Part shown: one piece after another, positions 42,601-52,270 of the stretch
Position numbering within the stretch: position 1 is the first letter of the stretch
How the letters are laid out: each line of letters opens with the position of its first letter
DNA from: Microbacterium oryzae
GTDB taxonomy: Bacteria > Actinomycetota > Actinomycetes > Actinomycetales > Microbacteriaceae
Direction: 5' to 3'
DNA: 64,000 nt
Assembly: GCF_009735645.1 (NCBI RefSeq)
Contig: NZ_CP032550.1
Location: 1,364,001 to 1,428,000 of the forward strand
Program-made: the position numbers and the translations under genes
Notes under the pieces: model-generated
Told to the model about the DNA's origin: nothing
The model's database searches: none
Seen by the model: only the letters and a program-made list of their open reading frames with translations

Positions 42601-42692
42601 CGCAGGATCGCGTCCATCCTCCCCGATTCCCGCTCCGTATGGGCTGAACGCGCCCGCGAGGGGCGGATGCCGGCACAGGCATATGGCCGCAG

Positions 42693-42698
42693 TAACCT
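42693..42698 (+). promoter_or_regulatory. -10 element for the acyltransferase gene
   Basis: TAACCT, 6 bases before ATG 42705; GGGAGG lies between, so either a leaderless start or an overlap of -10 and ribosome site. Confidence 0.45.
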
Positions 42699-42704
42699 GG
42701 GAGG

Positions 42705-43475
42705 ATGACCGACGACGCGCAGGCGCAGGCCGAGCTTGACGGCGACCCGCTCCGTCCGAGCTGGGCGTACACGACCGGGCGTCTGGTGCTCTCACCGCTG
42801 GCACGGGCCATCTACCGCCCGCGCGTGGAGGGTCGGGAGAACATCCCCACCGAGGGGGCGGTCATCCTGGCGAGCAACCATCTGTCGTTCATCGACTCGA
42901 TCGCCATCCCGATCGCGGCGGCGCCTCGGGCCGTGCACTTCCTCGCGAAGTCCGATTACTTCACCGGAACCGGTGTGAAGGGCTGGCTCTCGCGCACCTT
43001 CTTCACGGCGGTCGGCGCGATCGCCGTCGAGCGCGGGGCAGGGCAGGCCGCGCTGGACGCGCTGGACCGTCAGAAGCAGATCCTCGCCGCCGGCGCCGCG
43101 GTCGCACTGCACCCGGAGGGGACGCGCTCGCGCGACGGGCGCCTGTATCGGGGCCGCACCGGCATCGCCTATCTCGCCCTGGAGACCGGCGCGCCGGTGG
43201 TGCCCATCGGCCTGATCGGCACCGACCGCGTGATGCCCGTCGGCGCCAAGATCCCCTCCTTCCGCGAGCGCGTGACCGTGCGCTTCGGCAAGCCGCTGGA
43301 TCTCACGGGTCACGGCCCGGCGTCGTCGGGCAAGGCGCGCCGCACGGCCACCGACGAGATCATGGCGGCCATCCACGAGCTGTCGGGGCAGGAGCTCGCC
43401 GGCGTCTACAACGAGGTCCCCGCGCACAACACGCTCGAGAAGATCAAGCGGGCGCTTCCCCACGAGCGTCTCTGA
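42705..43475 (+). CDS. 1-acyl-sn-glycerol-3-phosphate acyltransferase
   Basis: 256 residues, PlsC/LPLAT family. It adds the second acyl chain to lysophosphatidate in phospholipid synthesis at the membrane. The active site N-H-L-S-F-I-D (His59, Asp64) is the HX4D motif; L-H-P-E-G-T-R-S-R-D-G provides the glycerol-phosphate site; V-P-I-G-L-I-G-T-D follows. A hydrophobic stretch at 25-37 may insert in the membrane. The last ~30 bases overlap the end of the convergent OsmC gene. Several LPLAT paralogues are usual in actinobacterial genomes, so the symbol plsC is not asserted. Confidence 0.9.
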   Translation: MTDDAQAQAELDGDPLRPSWAYTTGRLVLSPLARAIYRPRVEGRENIPTEGAVILASNHLSFIDSIAIPIAAAPRAVHFLAKSDYFTGTGVKGWLSRTFFTAVGAIAVERGAGQAALDALDRQKQILAAGAAVALHPEGTRSRDGRLYRGRTGIAYLALETGAPVVPIGLIGTDRVMPVGAKIPSFRERVTVRFGKPLDLTGHGPASSGKARRTATDEIMAAIHELSGQELAGVYNEVPAHNTLEKIKRALPHERL

Positions 43476-43935
43476 CCTCGACCACCGCCTCGTGGCGGAC
43501 GGGGAAGGCGACCGAGTTCGCGATGAAGCACCAGTCGTGCGCGTCCTCGTGGGCGGCGATGGCCTCGGCGACCATCGAAGCCTCCGCCACCTCGACGCGC
43601 GGGCGCAGCACCACCTCGGTGAACCGGCCGCTGCTGCCCTCCTGCCGCATGGTCCCCACGGCGTGGTCCTCGTAGGCGGTGACGACCACCCCGCGCACGA
43701 CGCAGGCGTGCAGGTACGACAGCAGGTGGCACTCCGACAGCGCGGCGAGGAGGAGATCCTCGGGATTCCATCGCGCGCGGTCGCCGCGGAACGGCACGTC
43801 GGCCGAGGCGAGGACGTCGGGCTTGCCGGCGACGGCGAGCGTGACCGATCGGTCGTAGTCGCGGTAGCCGGATGTGCCGGTGCCGCGGTCTCCGGTCCAG
43901 GTGGCGGTGAGCGCGTAGTGATGTTCGCCGAGCAT
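43444..43935 (-). CDS. OsmC-family protein
   Basis: 163 residues. OsmC/Ohr proteins reduce organic hydroperoxides with two cysteines. Cys69 (A-L-S-E-C-H-L-L) is the peroxidatic candidate on the long central helix; Cys136 (A-H-D-W-C-F-I-A-N-S) is the resolving candidate. N-terminal G-E-H-H-Y-A-L-T-A-T-W and W-N-P-E-D-L-L-L-A-A-L are typical. The W-C-F-I-A-N-S-V segment matches OsmC-type C-P-I/V-S-N-S-L. The gene overlaps the acyltransferase gene by 32 bases tail to tail, with no space for an intergenic terminator. Cytosolic, probably for peroxide defence. Confidence 0.88.
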   Translation of the reverse strand: MLGEHHYALTATWTGDRGTGTSGYRDYDRSVTLAVAGKPDVLASADVPFRGDRARWNPEDLLLAALSECHLLSYLHACVVRGVVVTAYEDHAVGTMRQEGSSGRFTEVVLRPRVEVAEASMVAEAIAAHEDAHDWCFIANSVAFPVRHEAVVEVRDARGEAPA

Positions 43936-43982
43936 GAGCCCAGTGTGACACCGCGCGGCAGGGTGGCGGTCGGCCGCTTCGT

Positions 43983-43988
43983 TAGGGT
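43983..43988 (+). promoter_or_regulatory. -10 element for the asparaginase gene
   Basis: TAGGGT, 6 bases before the GTG at 43995; leaderless geometry. Confidence 0.45.
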
Positions 43989-43994
43989 TGTCTG

Positions 43995-44990
43995 GTGACT
44001 GCAGAGACCTTCGCCGCCCAGGAAGCCGTCGAGCTCGCCGTCGTCGACCGCGGAGGGTTCGTCGAATCCCGCCACGTCGGTTCGGCGCTCGTGCTCTCTC
44101 CGGACGGCGAGGTCGCGATGGCCCTCGGCCGCACCGACGCCCTGATCCTGCCGCGCTCGTCGCTGAAGCCGCTGCAGGCGATCGGGTCGGTCACCGCGGG
44201 CGCACCCCTCGAGGGCGAGCGGCTGGCGATCGCCACGGCGAGCCACTCGGGCACCGACCGCCACGTCGCGCTGGTGCGCGACATGCTCGCCGCCGTGGGG
44301 CTCAGCGAGGACGCCCTGGGATGCCCCGCGCAGTGGCCGAGCGACTCCGCCGCACGCGACGCGATGGTCCGCGACCACTACGAGCCGTCGCGCCTGCGCA
44401 TGACCTGCTCGGGCAAGCACGCCGCGATGCTCACGGCGTGCGTCGCCAGCGGCTGGGACACGGCCACCTATCTCGACCCCGCGCACCCCCTGCAGCTGCA
44501 CATCCGCGAAGTCGTCGAGCGTCTCTCGGGCGAGCGCGTCGGCGCCACCGTCATCGACGGCTGCGGCGCGCCCGTGCACGCGCTCACCCTCTCGGGGCTG
44601 GCCCGCGCGCTGCATCGTGCCGGCACCTCATCGGAGCGGTCGCCCTTCGCCATGCACCGCGTCGCCGGCGCGCTCGTGCGCGCGGTGCGCGAGAACCCCT
44701 GGACGGTCGAAGGACCGGGCCGCCCCGACACGATCGCGATCGAGACCTTCGGCGTGTACTCCAAGTTCGGCGCGGAGGGCGTGCAGACGATGATCGCCCC
44801 GGACGGGACCGCCGTCGTCGTGAAGATGCTCGACGGCTCGAACCGCGCGGCGGTCCTCGTGGCGCTGACGCTGCTCGCGCGCACGGGTGCCCTCGGTGCG
44901 GAGGCCGTCGACCACTTCGCCCGCACGAACCCGATGCTGTCGGTGCGCGGCGGGGGTGCGGAGGTCGGGCGCATCCGCGCGAGCGTCTGA
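43995..44990 (+). CDS. L-asparaginase, Rhizobium etli (class 3) type
   Basis: 331 residues. It hydrolyses asparagine to aspartate and ammonia. The fold is the ReAII/serine-lactamase-like family, not the E. coli type: the catalytic S-x-x-K appears as R-S-S-L-K-P-L-Q (Ser55, Lys58), followed by A-T-A-S-H-S-G-T, C-S-G-K-H-A-A-M-L, I-D-G-C-G-A-P-V-H, and the closing G-G-G-A-E-V-G-R. The C-S-G-K-H motif holds the metal-binding Cys. No signal peptide, so it works on internal asparagine. It starts at GTG with a -10 element 6 bases upstream and ends 3 bases from the convergent ATPase gene. Confidence 0.9.
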   Translation: MTAETFAAQEAVELAVVDRGGFVESRHVGSALVLSPDGEVAMALGRTDALILPRSSLKPLQAIGSVTAGAPLEGERLAIATASHSGTDRHVALVRDMLAAVGLSEDALGCPAQWPSDSAARDAMVRDHYEPSRLRMTCSGKHAAMLTACVASGWDTATYLDPAHPLQLHIREVVERLSGERVGATVIDGCGAPVHALTLSGLARALHRAGTSSERSPFAMHRVAGALVRAVRENPWTVEGPGRPDTIAIETFGVYSKFGAEGVQTMIAPDGTAVVVKMLDGSNRAAVLVALTLLARTGALGAEAVDHFARTNPMLSVRGGGAEVGRIRASV

Positions 44991-44993
44991 CGA

Positions 44994-47756
44994 TCACGGC
45001 AGCACCACCCGCTGCGGAGGCCGCCCGTCGACGCAGAGCCACGCGCGTGACGCGCGGGGGCGCGCGTACGGCGGAAGCTCCCGCTCGCCGGTGAGCACGC
45101 GCAGCTCGGTCGCGCACTCCGCGCTCACGACGAGCGGATGGCCCGACCGCGCCTCCTGCAGGAGCGCCCACTGACGCTGCCACGACTCCGGCTCCCCCGC
45201 GACGACCACCGGCGAGGCGGGCTGCGCGAGTGCGGCGAGGATGGTGCCGGACGGGAGGTCGTCGAGCACGACCACGTGGACCCCGTTGCCCCACCCCCCG
45301 GCGAGGGCGACCGCTCGTCGCCGCGCCGCCTTCGCGACGAGTGCCGTGACCGGAGCGGACGGGCGCCATGCCGTTGCGGGAGGCGGCTCCTCGACCGGCC
45401 GCCCCGGCACGCGCGGCATCGCGAGCTGCACCTCGAGTCCGTCGAGGACGCCGCGCCCCGGCGCGCGGCGAGGGTCGAAGGCGGCGCTCTCGCCGCCTGC
45501 CGCCGCATGGTCGGCCCGCGACGACACCGCCAGCAGCGCACGGCGCGCGACGAGGTCGAGGAGGCGCGCTGCCGGTCCGGCCACCCGGGTGAGCGTGAGC
45601 ACGACCGTGCTCCGCCGCTCCCCCGCGTCGCGGAGGATGCCCTCGATCCGCTCGGCGAGGACGTGCGCGTGATCATGCGGGAATCGCGCGAGCAGTGCGT
45701 CCAGGTCGTCGACGAGGAGCAGCGCGCCGGCGGCCCCCTCCGCGCGCTCCACGGCGTCCCACGCGCCCTCGGCGTCCGGCGGGACGAGCAGGGCGTCGGG
45801 GCGCTGCTCGGCGATGAGGCGCACGAGACTCGTCTTCCCGCTGCCGGCTCCGCCCACGACGGCGAGCGCCCGGTCGGCACCCGGTCGCAGCAGGACGAGC
45901 GGCTGCCGCTGATGCGCGGGATCGTCGGCGAGCCCGAGGACGACCTCGCCGGGCCCGGCCGGCGGCAGCGCGTCGATCGGGAGCTCCCGCGGCAGCGGCG
46001 CCAGCCACGGACCGTGCGACGACGGGCCATCCGTCGACGTCGCGATCGCGGCGACATCGGCCGGAGCGGTGAGCGCCACGCGGGTGAGTCGCGGGCCGGC
46101 GTCGGAGGGGCGCCGGATGTACGCCAGCCCGCGTCCGTCCACGCCGCCGGGCAGCGTGGCGGCGTCGTCTCGGCCGATGACGCCGCGGCTCTCCGCGGGT
46201 TCGGCCACGCGAAGCGCGATCCGCAGCGGGCAGTTGGCGGCCAGCGCGTCGCGGAGCACGCCCGTCGAGCGCTGCGTGCCGAGCACCAGGTGCATCCCCA
46301 GCGCGCGGCCGCGCGCGGCGACGTCGGTGAACACCGCATGCAGGTCGGCATGGTCCTGCAGGAGGGCCGCGAACTCGTCGACGACGATGACCAGGCGCGG
46401 CAGGCCGGCGCCGGGCGCCGCGACATCGCGGAGGCCGCGTGCCGCCAGGTGCGTCTCCCGTCGCCGCAGCTCCGCACGCAGGCTCTCCACCGCGCGTCGC
46501 GCCGCCCCGGCGTCGAGGTCGGTGATCACGCCCGTCACGTGCGGCAGGTGTGCGAGCGCGTCGAACGCCGTTCCGCCCTTGAAGTCGGCGAGGAGGAACA
46601 CCACCCGTTCGGGGGTGTAGGTGCGCGCGAGCGATGCCACCCACGTCACCAGCAGCTCGCTCTTGCCGGCGCCGGTGGTGCCCACCACCACGGCATGGGG
46701 GCCGTCGCCGACGATGTCGACGACGGCGGGCTCGCCCGCCGTCGTCCCGATCACGGCGGGAAGGGCCGCTGCCTCACCGGAGGCGAGGGGCTCCAGGGAG
46801 CCGAGGGTCAGCGGCGGGTCGGACGGAGACGGACCGCCGCTGCCGGGAAGCCTCGACAGGCGCTCCGCGAGTGCGGCCGCCTGCGGGCCGGAGACCGCCT
46901 CCAGCGCCAGCTCCTGCACGTGCGGCCCGCGGAGGAGCCGGCCGCGGAGTCCGTCGTCGACCTCCAGCACGGCCTCGCATGCTTCCGGCGGAGGCTCGCC
47001 CGGGCCGCACGCCGCGATCACCCGGTCGGCTTCCGCGGGCGCCGCGCCGCCGAGCACGAGCGCGAGCCGGTGCGGCGCGGCTGTCGCGCCCCGATGCGGG
47101 AGCAGGTCCATCCACTCCTCCTCCTCCGGCCCCGGACACGCCGCGAGCTCGCCGGGCGACGCGCGCAGGCACAGCTGCACGGCGAGCGCCCGTGCGACCG
47201 CGCGGGAGACGACGGGATCGCCGCGGACGCAGACGCCCTCGGCGGCGCTCATCGCGATGGGGGCGTCGTCGAGCACGCCGGCTCTCGCGCGGACGCCATC
47301 GGCCTGCTCGCCGTCGCCGCCGGTCACGCGCACGCGGCTCGAGCCGGGGCCGCGTCCGACGACCAGCTCGTCTGCCCCGGCGCGCCACATCCGGCGGGCA
47401 TCGGCGAGAAGCGCGGCGACGTCGACGAGGCGCGCGGCGAGTTCCTGCCGCTCGCGCTCGTGACGACGGTCGACCTCCGCCTCGACGCGGGCGCAGGCGG
47501 ACGCGTACTCGGCGTCGGAGCGTCGCCGCTCGCGGCGGGAGCTGCGGCGCGCGTCGATCGCCGACGCGAGCGCCATGAGCGGCCCGAGGGCGGCGAAGCA
47601 CAGTGAGAGCATCGACCCGGTCGCGAGCCACATGGCGGCGCCGCCGACGACCGGGACCAGCGCGGCGAACAGCGGCCAGCGTGCGGAACGCGGCGGCAGC
47701 GCGCGGGCCGGGAGCGCGATCGGCTCGTCGATGCGCGGAAGGACGGAGGTCGTCAT
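44994..47756 (-). CDS. EssC/EccC-like FtsK-SpoIIIE ATPase
   Basis: 920 residues. Two membrane helices (about 28-46 and 50-68) are followed by a coiled-coil-like Arg-rich stretch. ATPase domain 1 has Walker A G-T-T-G-A-G-K-S (359-366), L-A-D-F-K-G-G-T-A-F, Walker B V-I-V-V-D-E (456-461) and G-T-Q-R-S. Domain 2 is smaller: Walker A G-G-A-G-S-G-K-T (635-642), Walker B L-L-L-V-D-D. A C-terminal third region lacks a Walker motif. This layout is that of type VII secretion motor ATPases, which carry WXG100 proteins, but no WXG100, EccB, EccD or mycosin gene is in the window. Start ATG 47754-47756 with GGGGG upstream. Confidence 0.82.
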   Translation of the reverse strand: MTTSVLPRIDEPIALPARALPPRSARWPLFAALVPVVGGAAMWLATGSMLSLCFAALGPLMALASAIDARRSSRRERRRSDAEYASACARVEAEVDRRHERERQELAARLVDVAALLADARRMWRAGADELVVGRGPGSSRVRVTGGDGEQADGVRARAGVLDDAPIAMSAAEGVCVRGDPVVSRAVARALAVQLCLRASPGELAACPGPEEEEWMDLLPHRGATAAPHRLALVLGGAAPAEADRVIAACGPGEPPPEACEAVLEVDDGLRGRLLRGPHVQELALEAVSGPQAAALAERLSRLPGSGGPSPSDPPLTLGSLEPLASGEAAALPAVIGTTAGEPAVVDIVGDGPHAVVVGTTGAGKSELLVTWVASLARTYTPERVVFLLADFKGGTAFDALAHLPHVTGVITDLDAGAARRAVESLRAELRRRETHLAARGLRDVAAPGAGLPRLVIVVDEFAALLQDHADLHAVFTDVAARGRALGMHLVLGTQRSTGVLRDALAANCPLRIALRVAEPAESRGVIGRDDAATLPGGVDGRGLAYIRRPSDAGPRLTRVALTAPADVAAIATSTDGPSSHGPWLAPLPRELPIDALPPAGPGEVVLGLADDPAHQRQPLVLLRPGADRALAVVGGAGSGKTSLVRLIAEQRPDALLVPPDAEGAWDAVERAEGAAGALLLVDDLDALLARFPHDHAHVLAERIEGILRDAGERRSTVVLTLTRVAGPAARLLDLVARRALLAVSSRADHAAAGGESAAFDPRRAPGRGVLDGLEVQLAMPRVPGRPVEEPPPATAWRPSAPVTALVAKAARRRAVALAGGWGNGVHVVVLDDLPSGTILAALAQPASPVVVAGEPESWQRQWALLQEARSGHPLVVSAECATELRVLTGERELPPYARPRASRAWLCVDGRPPQRVVLP

Positions 47757-47817
47757 GCCCCCATGACACCGCGCCACACGCTCGCGCGGTGCCGGGCTCC
47801 CGGATCTGTGGACGGAT

Positions 47818-48633
47818 CTAGGCCGGGGCGTCCGCTGTGGAGACGGCGTCCGCTGTCGGCGCGGCGTCCTTCACGTCGACGACGATGATCGAGACGTTGT
47901 CCCGCCCGCCGTTCTCCAGCGCGGCGGCGAGCATCGCCTCGATCGCGGCGGCGGGGTCGGCGTTCTGGCGGAGGAAGTGGAGGATCCCGTAGTCCGTGAG
48001 CTCCTTGGTGAGCCCGTCCGAGCAGATGACGAACCGGTCGCCCGCGCGCACGTCGAGGCGGACGTAGTCGGGCACGACGCTCTCGCTCGGGCCCACCGCG
48101 CGGGTGATGACGTTCCCGTAGGGGTGGTTCTCCGCCTCCTCGGGGCTCAGCCGCCCGGAGGCGACGAGCTCCTGCACGAGCGAGTGATCCACCGTGATCT
48201 GCGCGAGCGCGTCGTCCCGGTCGAGGTACACGCGCGAGTCGCCGATGTTGAGGACGATCCAGGCGTCCTCCTCGCCGTCCGCGTGGAGGTAGATGCCGGT
48301 CACCGTGGTGCCGGTGCCCTCGTCCGTCGTCTCGGGGTGGTCGCCGATGTCGCCGACCGCGCGCAGCAGCGCGTCCTCGATCGCCTCCGGCGTGATGTCA
48401 CCGTGCTCGACGACCTTCTGCAGCTGCGCGACGGTGCTCGCGCTGGCGATCTCGCCGCCGATGTGGCCGCCCATCCCGTCGGCGACGACGAAGAGCGGGA
48501 AGTGCGCGAGGACGGCGTCCTGATTGATCTCGCGCTTGCGGCCGCGATCGGTGACGCCGGCCCACGAGACGATGACGTCTCCCCCGGCGCGTCGCACGAT
48601 CGTCGACTGAGTCGTCACGGGTGCGTCTGGCAC
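47818..48633 (-). CDS. PP2C-type protein serine/threonine phosphatase
   Basis: 271 residues. The catalytic core has R-E-I-N-Q-D-A-V-L, V-A-D-G-M-G-G-H-I-G-G, G-T-G-T-T-V-T-G-I, N-I-G-D-S-R-V-Y, I-C-S-D-G-L-T-K-E-L and G-G-R-D-N-V-S-I-I, giving the metal-binding aspartates of PP2C/PstP enzymes. A short Ala/Thr/Asp tail follows and there is no membrane segment. It would remove phosphate from Hanks-type kinase substrates. Neighbouring EssC-like ATPase (61 bases downstream) suggests co-expression. It begins at GTG 48631-48633 with GGAGG upstream. Confidence 0.92.
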   Translation of the reverse strand: MPDAPVTTQSTIVRRAGGDVIVSWAGVTDRGRKREINQDAVLAHFPLFVVADGMGGHIGGEIASASTVAQLQKVVEHGDITPEAIEDALLRAVGDIGDHPETTDEGTGTTVTGIYLHADGEEDAWIVLNIGDSRVYLDRDDALAQITVDHSLVQELVASGRLSPEEAENHPYGNVITRAVGPSESVVPDYVRLDVRAGDRFVICSDGLTKELTDYGILHFLRQNADPAAAIEAMLAAALENGGRDNVSIIVVDVKDAAPTADAVSTADAPA

Positions 48634-48729
48634 GGAAGGGCCTCCGGGTGTCGGTGAGCGCTCGGTGACCCGAGCGCGGTCATCACATCCTAGTCGAGCG
48701 GCGCGGTCGTGTTCTCGTCGCCGATGCGG

Positions 48730-49608
48730 TCAGGGAGCAGGCGGCGCCGGCGGGGTCGTCGGGTCGTCGCCCTCGCATCGCGGCGGCGGCGGGACCGCGC
48801 CGGGCGTGGTGCCGGCAGGCGGGGGCGGGTAGGCGCCGGGCGCGTCGCCGCGCGGCGGGATACCTCCGGTCGCATCCGCCGGCGGCGGGAAGGCGCCGGG
48901 GAACGCGTCGGGAGCCGACTGACCGTAGGGCGCCTGCCCCTGCTGCGGATGGCCGTAGCCGCTCTGACCGGAAGGCGCCTGCCCGGAAGGCGCCTGCCCA
49001 TAGGGCGCCTGGCCATAGGGCGCCTGGCCATAGCCGGCGGCACCGTAGCCGGGCGCGCCGTAGCCTGACGCGCCGTAGCCGGGCGCGCCGAGACCGGGTC
49101 GCGGGCCGGCGGGCACGCCGTCCCACACGGTGCGGTCGCCGAAGAAGGCGTTCCCGCTCCACGGCGCCGGCGGCACGGCGGGGTTCCAGCGCGACTTGTC
49201 GAACGCGTTGATGCCGAGCCAGATGAGCGACAGGAAGATGTAGAGCACCACCCAGGCGCCCTCCTTCTGCAGCTTCAGACCCACGCGGTAGGCGGCCATC
49301 GCGGAGAGCACCGCCGTCGCGATCCCGAAGATGAAGCCGAGATCGATGAAGCCGAGCACGATGGATCCGGCCAGGCTGTAGAGGACGAGCCACGGGCTCA
49401 GGTCGCCCAGCTTGAAGAAGACCATGAGGTTGTACACGGGCACCCACGCGCGCCAGCGGCCCTGCACGCCCGCCTTGTCGAAGATCCTCATGAGGAACCA
49501 CGAGCTCAGCACGTAGTAGATGACCGCGCCGAAGACGACGAGGAAGAGGAAGATGCCGAGCACCGCGAGCAGCGCCCCGCCGCTCGGGCCGTACATGTCG
49601 TCGTACAT
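48730..49608 (-). CDS. DUF5684-type membrane protein with a GYGQ-rich tail
   Basis: 292 residues. Residues 1-135 hold about four transmembrane helices, with the amphipathic loop R-W-R-A-W-V-P-V-Y-N-L typical of DUF5684 proteins before helix 2. The remaining half is a low-complexity tail of Gly, Tyr, Gln, Ala and Pro containing G-Y-G-A-P repeats and Q-A-P-Y-G / Q-A-P-S-G repeats, then a Pro-rich end. It may be disordered and mediate protein contacts. Function unknown. ATG 49606-49608 follows AGGAGG; a 365-codon in-frame extension is antisense to yaaA and not coding. Confidence 0.78.
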   Translation of the reverse strand: MYDDMYGPSGGALLAVLGIFLFLVVFGAVIYYVLSSWFLMRIFDKAGVQGRWRAWVPVYNLMVFFKLGDLSPWLVLYSLAGSIVLGFIDLGFIFGIATAVLSAMAAYRVGLKLQKEGAWVVLYIFLSLIWLGINAFDKSRWNPAVPPAPWSGNAFFGDRTVWDGVPAGPRPGLGAPGYGASGYGAPGYGAAGYGQAPYGQAPYGQAPSGQAPSGQSGYGHPQQGQAPYGQSAPDAFPGAFPPPADATGGIPPRGDAPGAYPPPPAGTTPGAVPPPPRCEGDDPTTPPAPPAP

Positions 49609-49679
49609 CGAAGACCTCCTGGATGTCCGCGACCGAACCCGGCCGCACGACCACGATGCCAGAGTCGCGCCGCCGGCCG

Positions 49680-50438
49680 CTACTCGGCGACGAGCAGCAC
49701 CTCGCGTGGCGACTCCCCGCGGCGCATGTCCAGGCCGACGGCTTCCGCCCAGACGAGCAGGTCGTCCGCCGTCTCCCAGACGGCGGCGCTCTCGGCGGCC
49801 AGGCGCGTGAAGCGGCCCTTTGCCTTCTTGTTGAAGTGATTGAGAGCGCGCACCGCGCCATCCGCCCCCTCTGCCACGACCGACACCGCGACCCCCGTCA
49901 CGCCCTCCGCGAGCGGCCCGAGCTCGACATAGGCCTTCGAGCGGAGATCGACGACGAGCCCGTCGCCCGCCGCACGGCCGAGCGCGGCGGAGGCGGCGGC
50001 CGCCCAGTGGCGGCGCAGCGGCGGCACCCCCGGCAGCGCGGCGCCCGCGGCGAGTCGGTACGCGGGGATCGCATCGCCGGCGCCGACCGGACCGAACGGC
50101 GCGGTGTGGATCAGCGCATGGCGCGAGAGCCACTCCCGCGCGCCGGCGGACAGCGTCGCCGCGTCCAGCGCGTCGAAGAGCACCCCGGTGTAGCGGTCGA
50201 CGGCGGGCATCGTCGGCGCCCCGAGCAGGGCGGCGTTCCGCTCGATCTCCCCGAGCTGCCGAGCGCCCAGCTTCAGGACGCGAGCCGCGCGCTCGGGATC
50301 CGCCGACAGCGCGACGAGCGCGTCGGAGACCGCCTCGCGCTCCCCGACGAGCTCGGGCAGACGCAGCTCGGCGAGTCGCACGGGCGCGCCGTCGCCGCCC
50401 GGGTACTTGGTCTCGGATGGCGGGAGCAGGATGAGCAC
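49680..50438 (-). CDS. yaaA: Peroxide stress protein YaaA family
   Basis: 252 residues. YaaA in E. coli limits free iron and so reduces oxidative DNA damage. The N-terminus L-I-L-L-P-P-S-E-T-K matches the family's L-L-S-P-A-K-T-L / L-L-P-P-S-E-T-K opening. Others: R-Y-T-G-V-L-F-D-A-L, W-L-S-R-H-A-L-I-H-T-A-P-F-G-P-V, Y-R-L and the basic N-H-F-N-K-K-A-K-G-R-F segment. Cytosolic. It lies downstream of atpC on the same strand but is separated by a strong terminator, so it needs its own promoter. Confidence 0.9.
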   Translation of the reverse strand: MLILLPPSETKYPGGDGAPVRLAELRLPELVGEREAVSDALVALSADPERAARVLKLGARQLGEIERNAALLGAPTMPAVDRYTGVLFDALDAATLSAGAREWLSRHALIHTAPFGPVGAGDAIPAYRLAAGAALPGVPPLRRHWAAAASAALGRAAGDGLVVDLRSKAYVELGPLAEGVTGVAVSVVAEGADGAVRALNHFNKKAKGRFTRLAAESAAVWETADDLLVWAEAVGLDMRRGESPREVLLVAE

Positions 50439-50476
50439 GGATGTCCCCTTCCGCGCCCGTCGGGGCGCAGACGAAC

Positions 50477-50512
50477 GCCAGGGCGGAGGATCCGAGGATC
50501 CTCCGCCCTGGC
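50477..50512 (-). terminator. Terminator of the atp operon
   Basis: A 17-bp perfect inverted repeat, GCCAGGGCGGAGGATCC (50477-50493) with 50496-50512, essentially a snap-back hairpin. It lies 16 bases past atpC and before yaaA. The minus-strand exit reads GTTCGTCTG, only mildly T-rich. Confidence 0.85.
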
Positions 50513-50527
50513 GGGAGTGAGCTTGCG

Positions 50528-50788
50528 TCAGTCGACGAGCGCGGCGTGTCCGGCGACGATGGTGAGCACGTCGCCCTCCATCGAGACGAACCCGTCGCGG
50601 GCGTCCGCGACGATCTTCTGGCCATCCGCCTGCGTGATGCGGACCTGCCCCTGGGAGAGGATCGACAGCACGGGCTCGTGCCCCTGCATGAAGCCGATCT
50701 CACCCTCGGTGGTCTTGGCGACCACGAGGCTCGCCTCGCCCGTCCAGACCTCCGCCTCCGCGGAGACCAGGGTGACGTTGAGCGCCAT
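50528..50788 (-). CDS. atpC: ATP synthase epsilon subunit (short)
   Basis: 86 residues. The N-terminal beta-sandwich is complete (L-N-V-T-L-V-S-A-E-A-E-V-W-T-G-E-A ... G-E-I-G-F-M-Q-G-H-E-P-V-L ... V-S-M-E-G-D-V-L-T-I-V-A) but the chain stops there. The C-terminal helical hairpin of E. coli epsilon (residues ~90-138), which inhibits ATP hydrolysis, is absent. It links gamma to the c-ring in F1. It starts 2 bases after the atpD stop; an in-frame extension to 50821 would overlap atpD. The cut matches an abrupt stop, not a frameshift in view. Confidence 0.9.
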   Translation of the reverse strand: MALNVTLVSAEAEVWTGEASLVVAKTTEGEIGFMQGHEPVLSILSQGQVRITQADGQKIVADARDGFVSMEGDVLTIVAGHAALVD

Positions 50789-50790
50789 GA

Positions 50791-52263
<1,473 letters not shown>

Positions 52264-52270
52264 CTACAGC

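Noticed and set aside
44994..49608. A complete type VII secretion locus
   Set aside because: Only the ATPase is recognisable; no WXG100, EccB, EccD, EccE or mycosin gene lies in the flanks.
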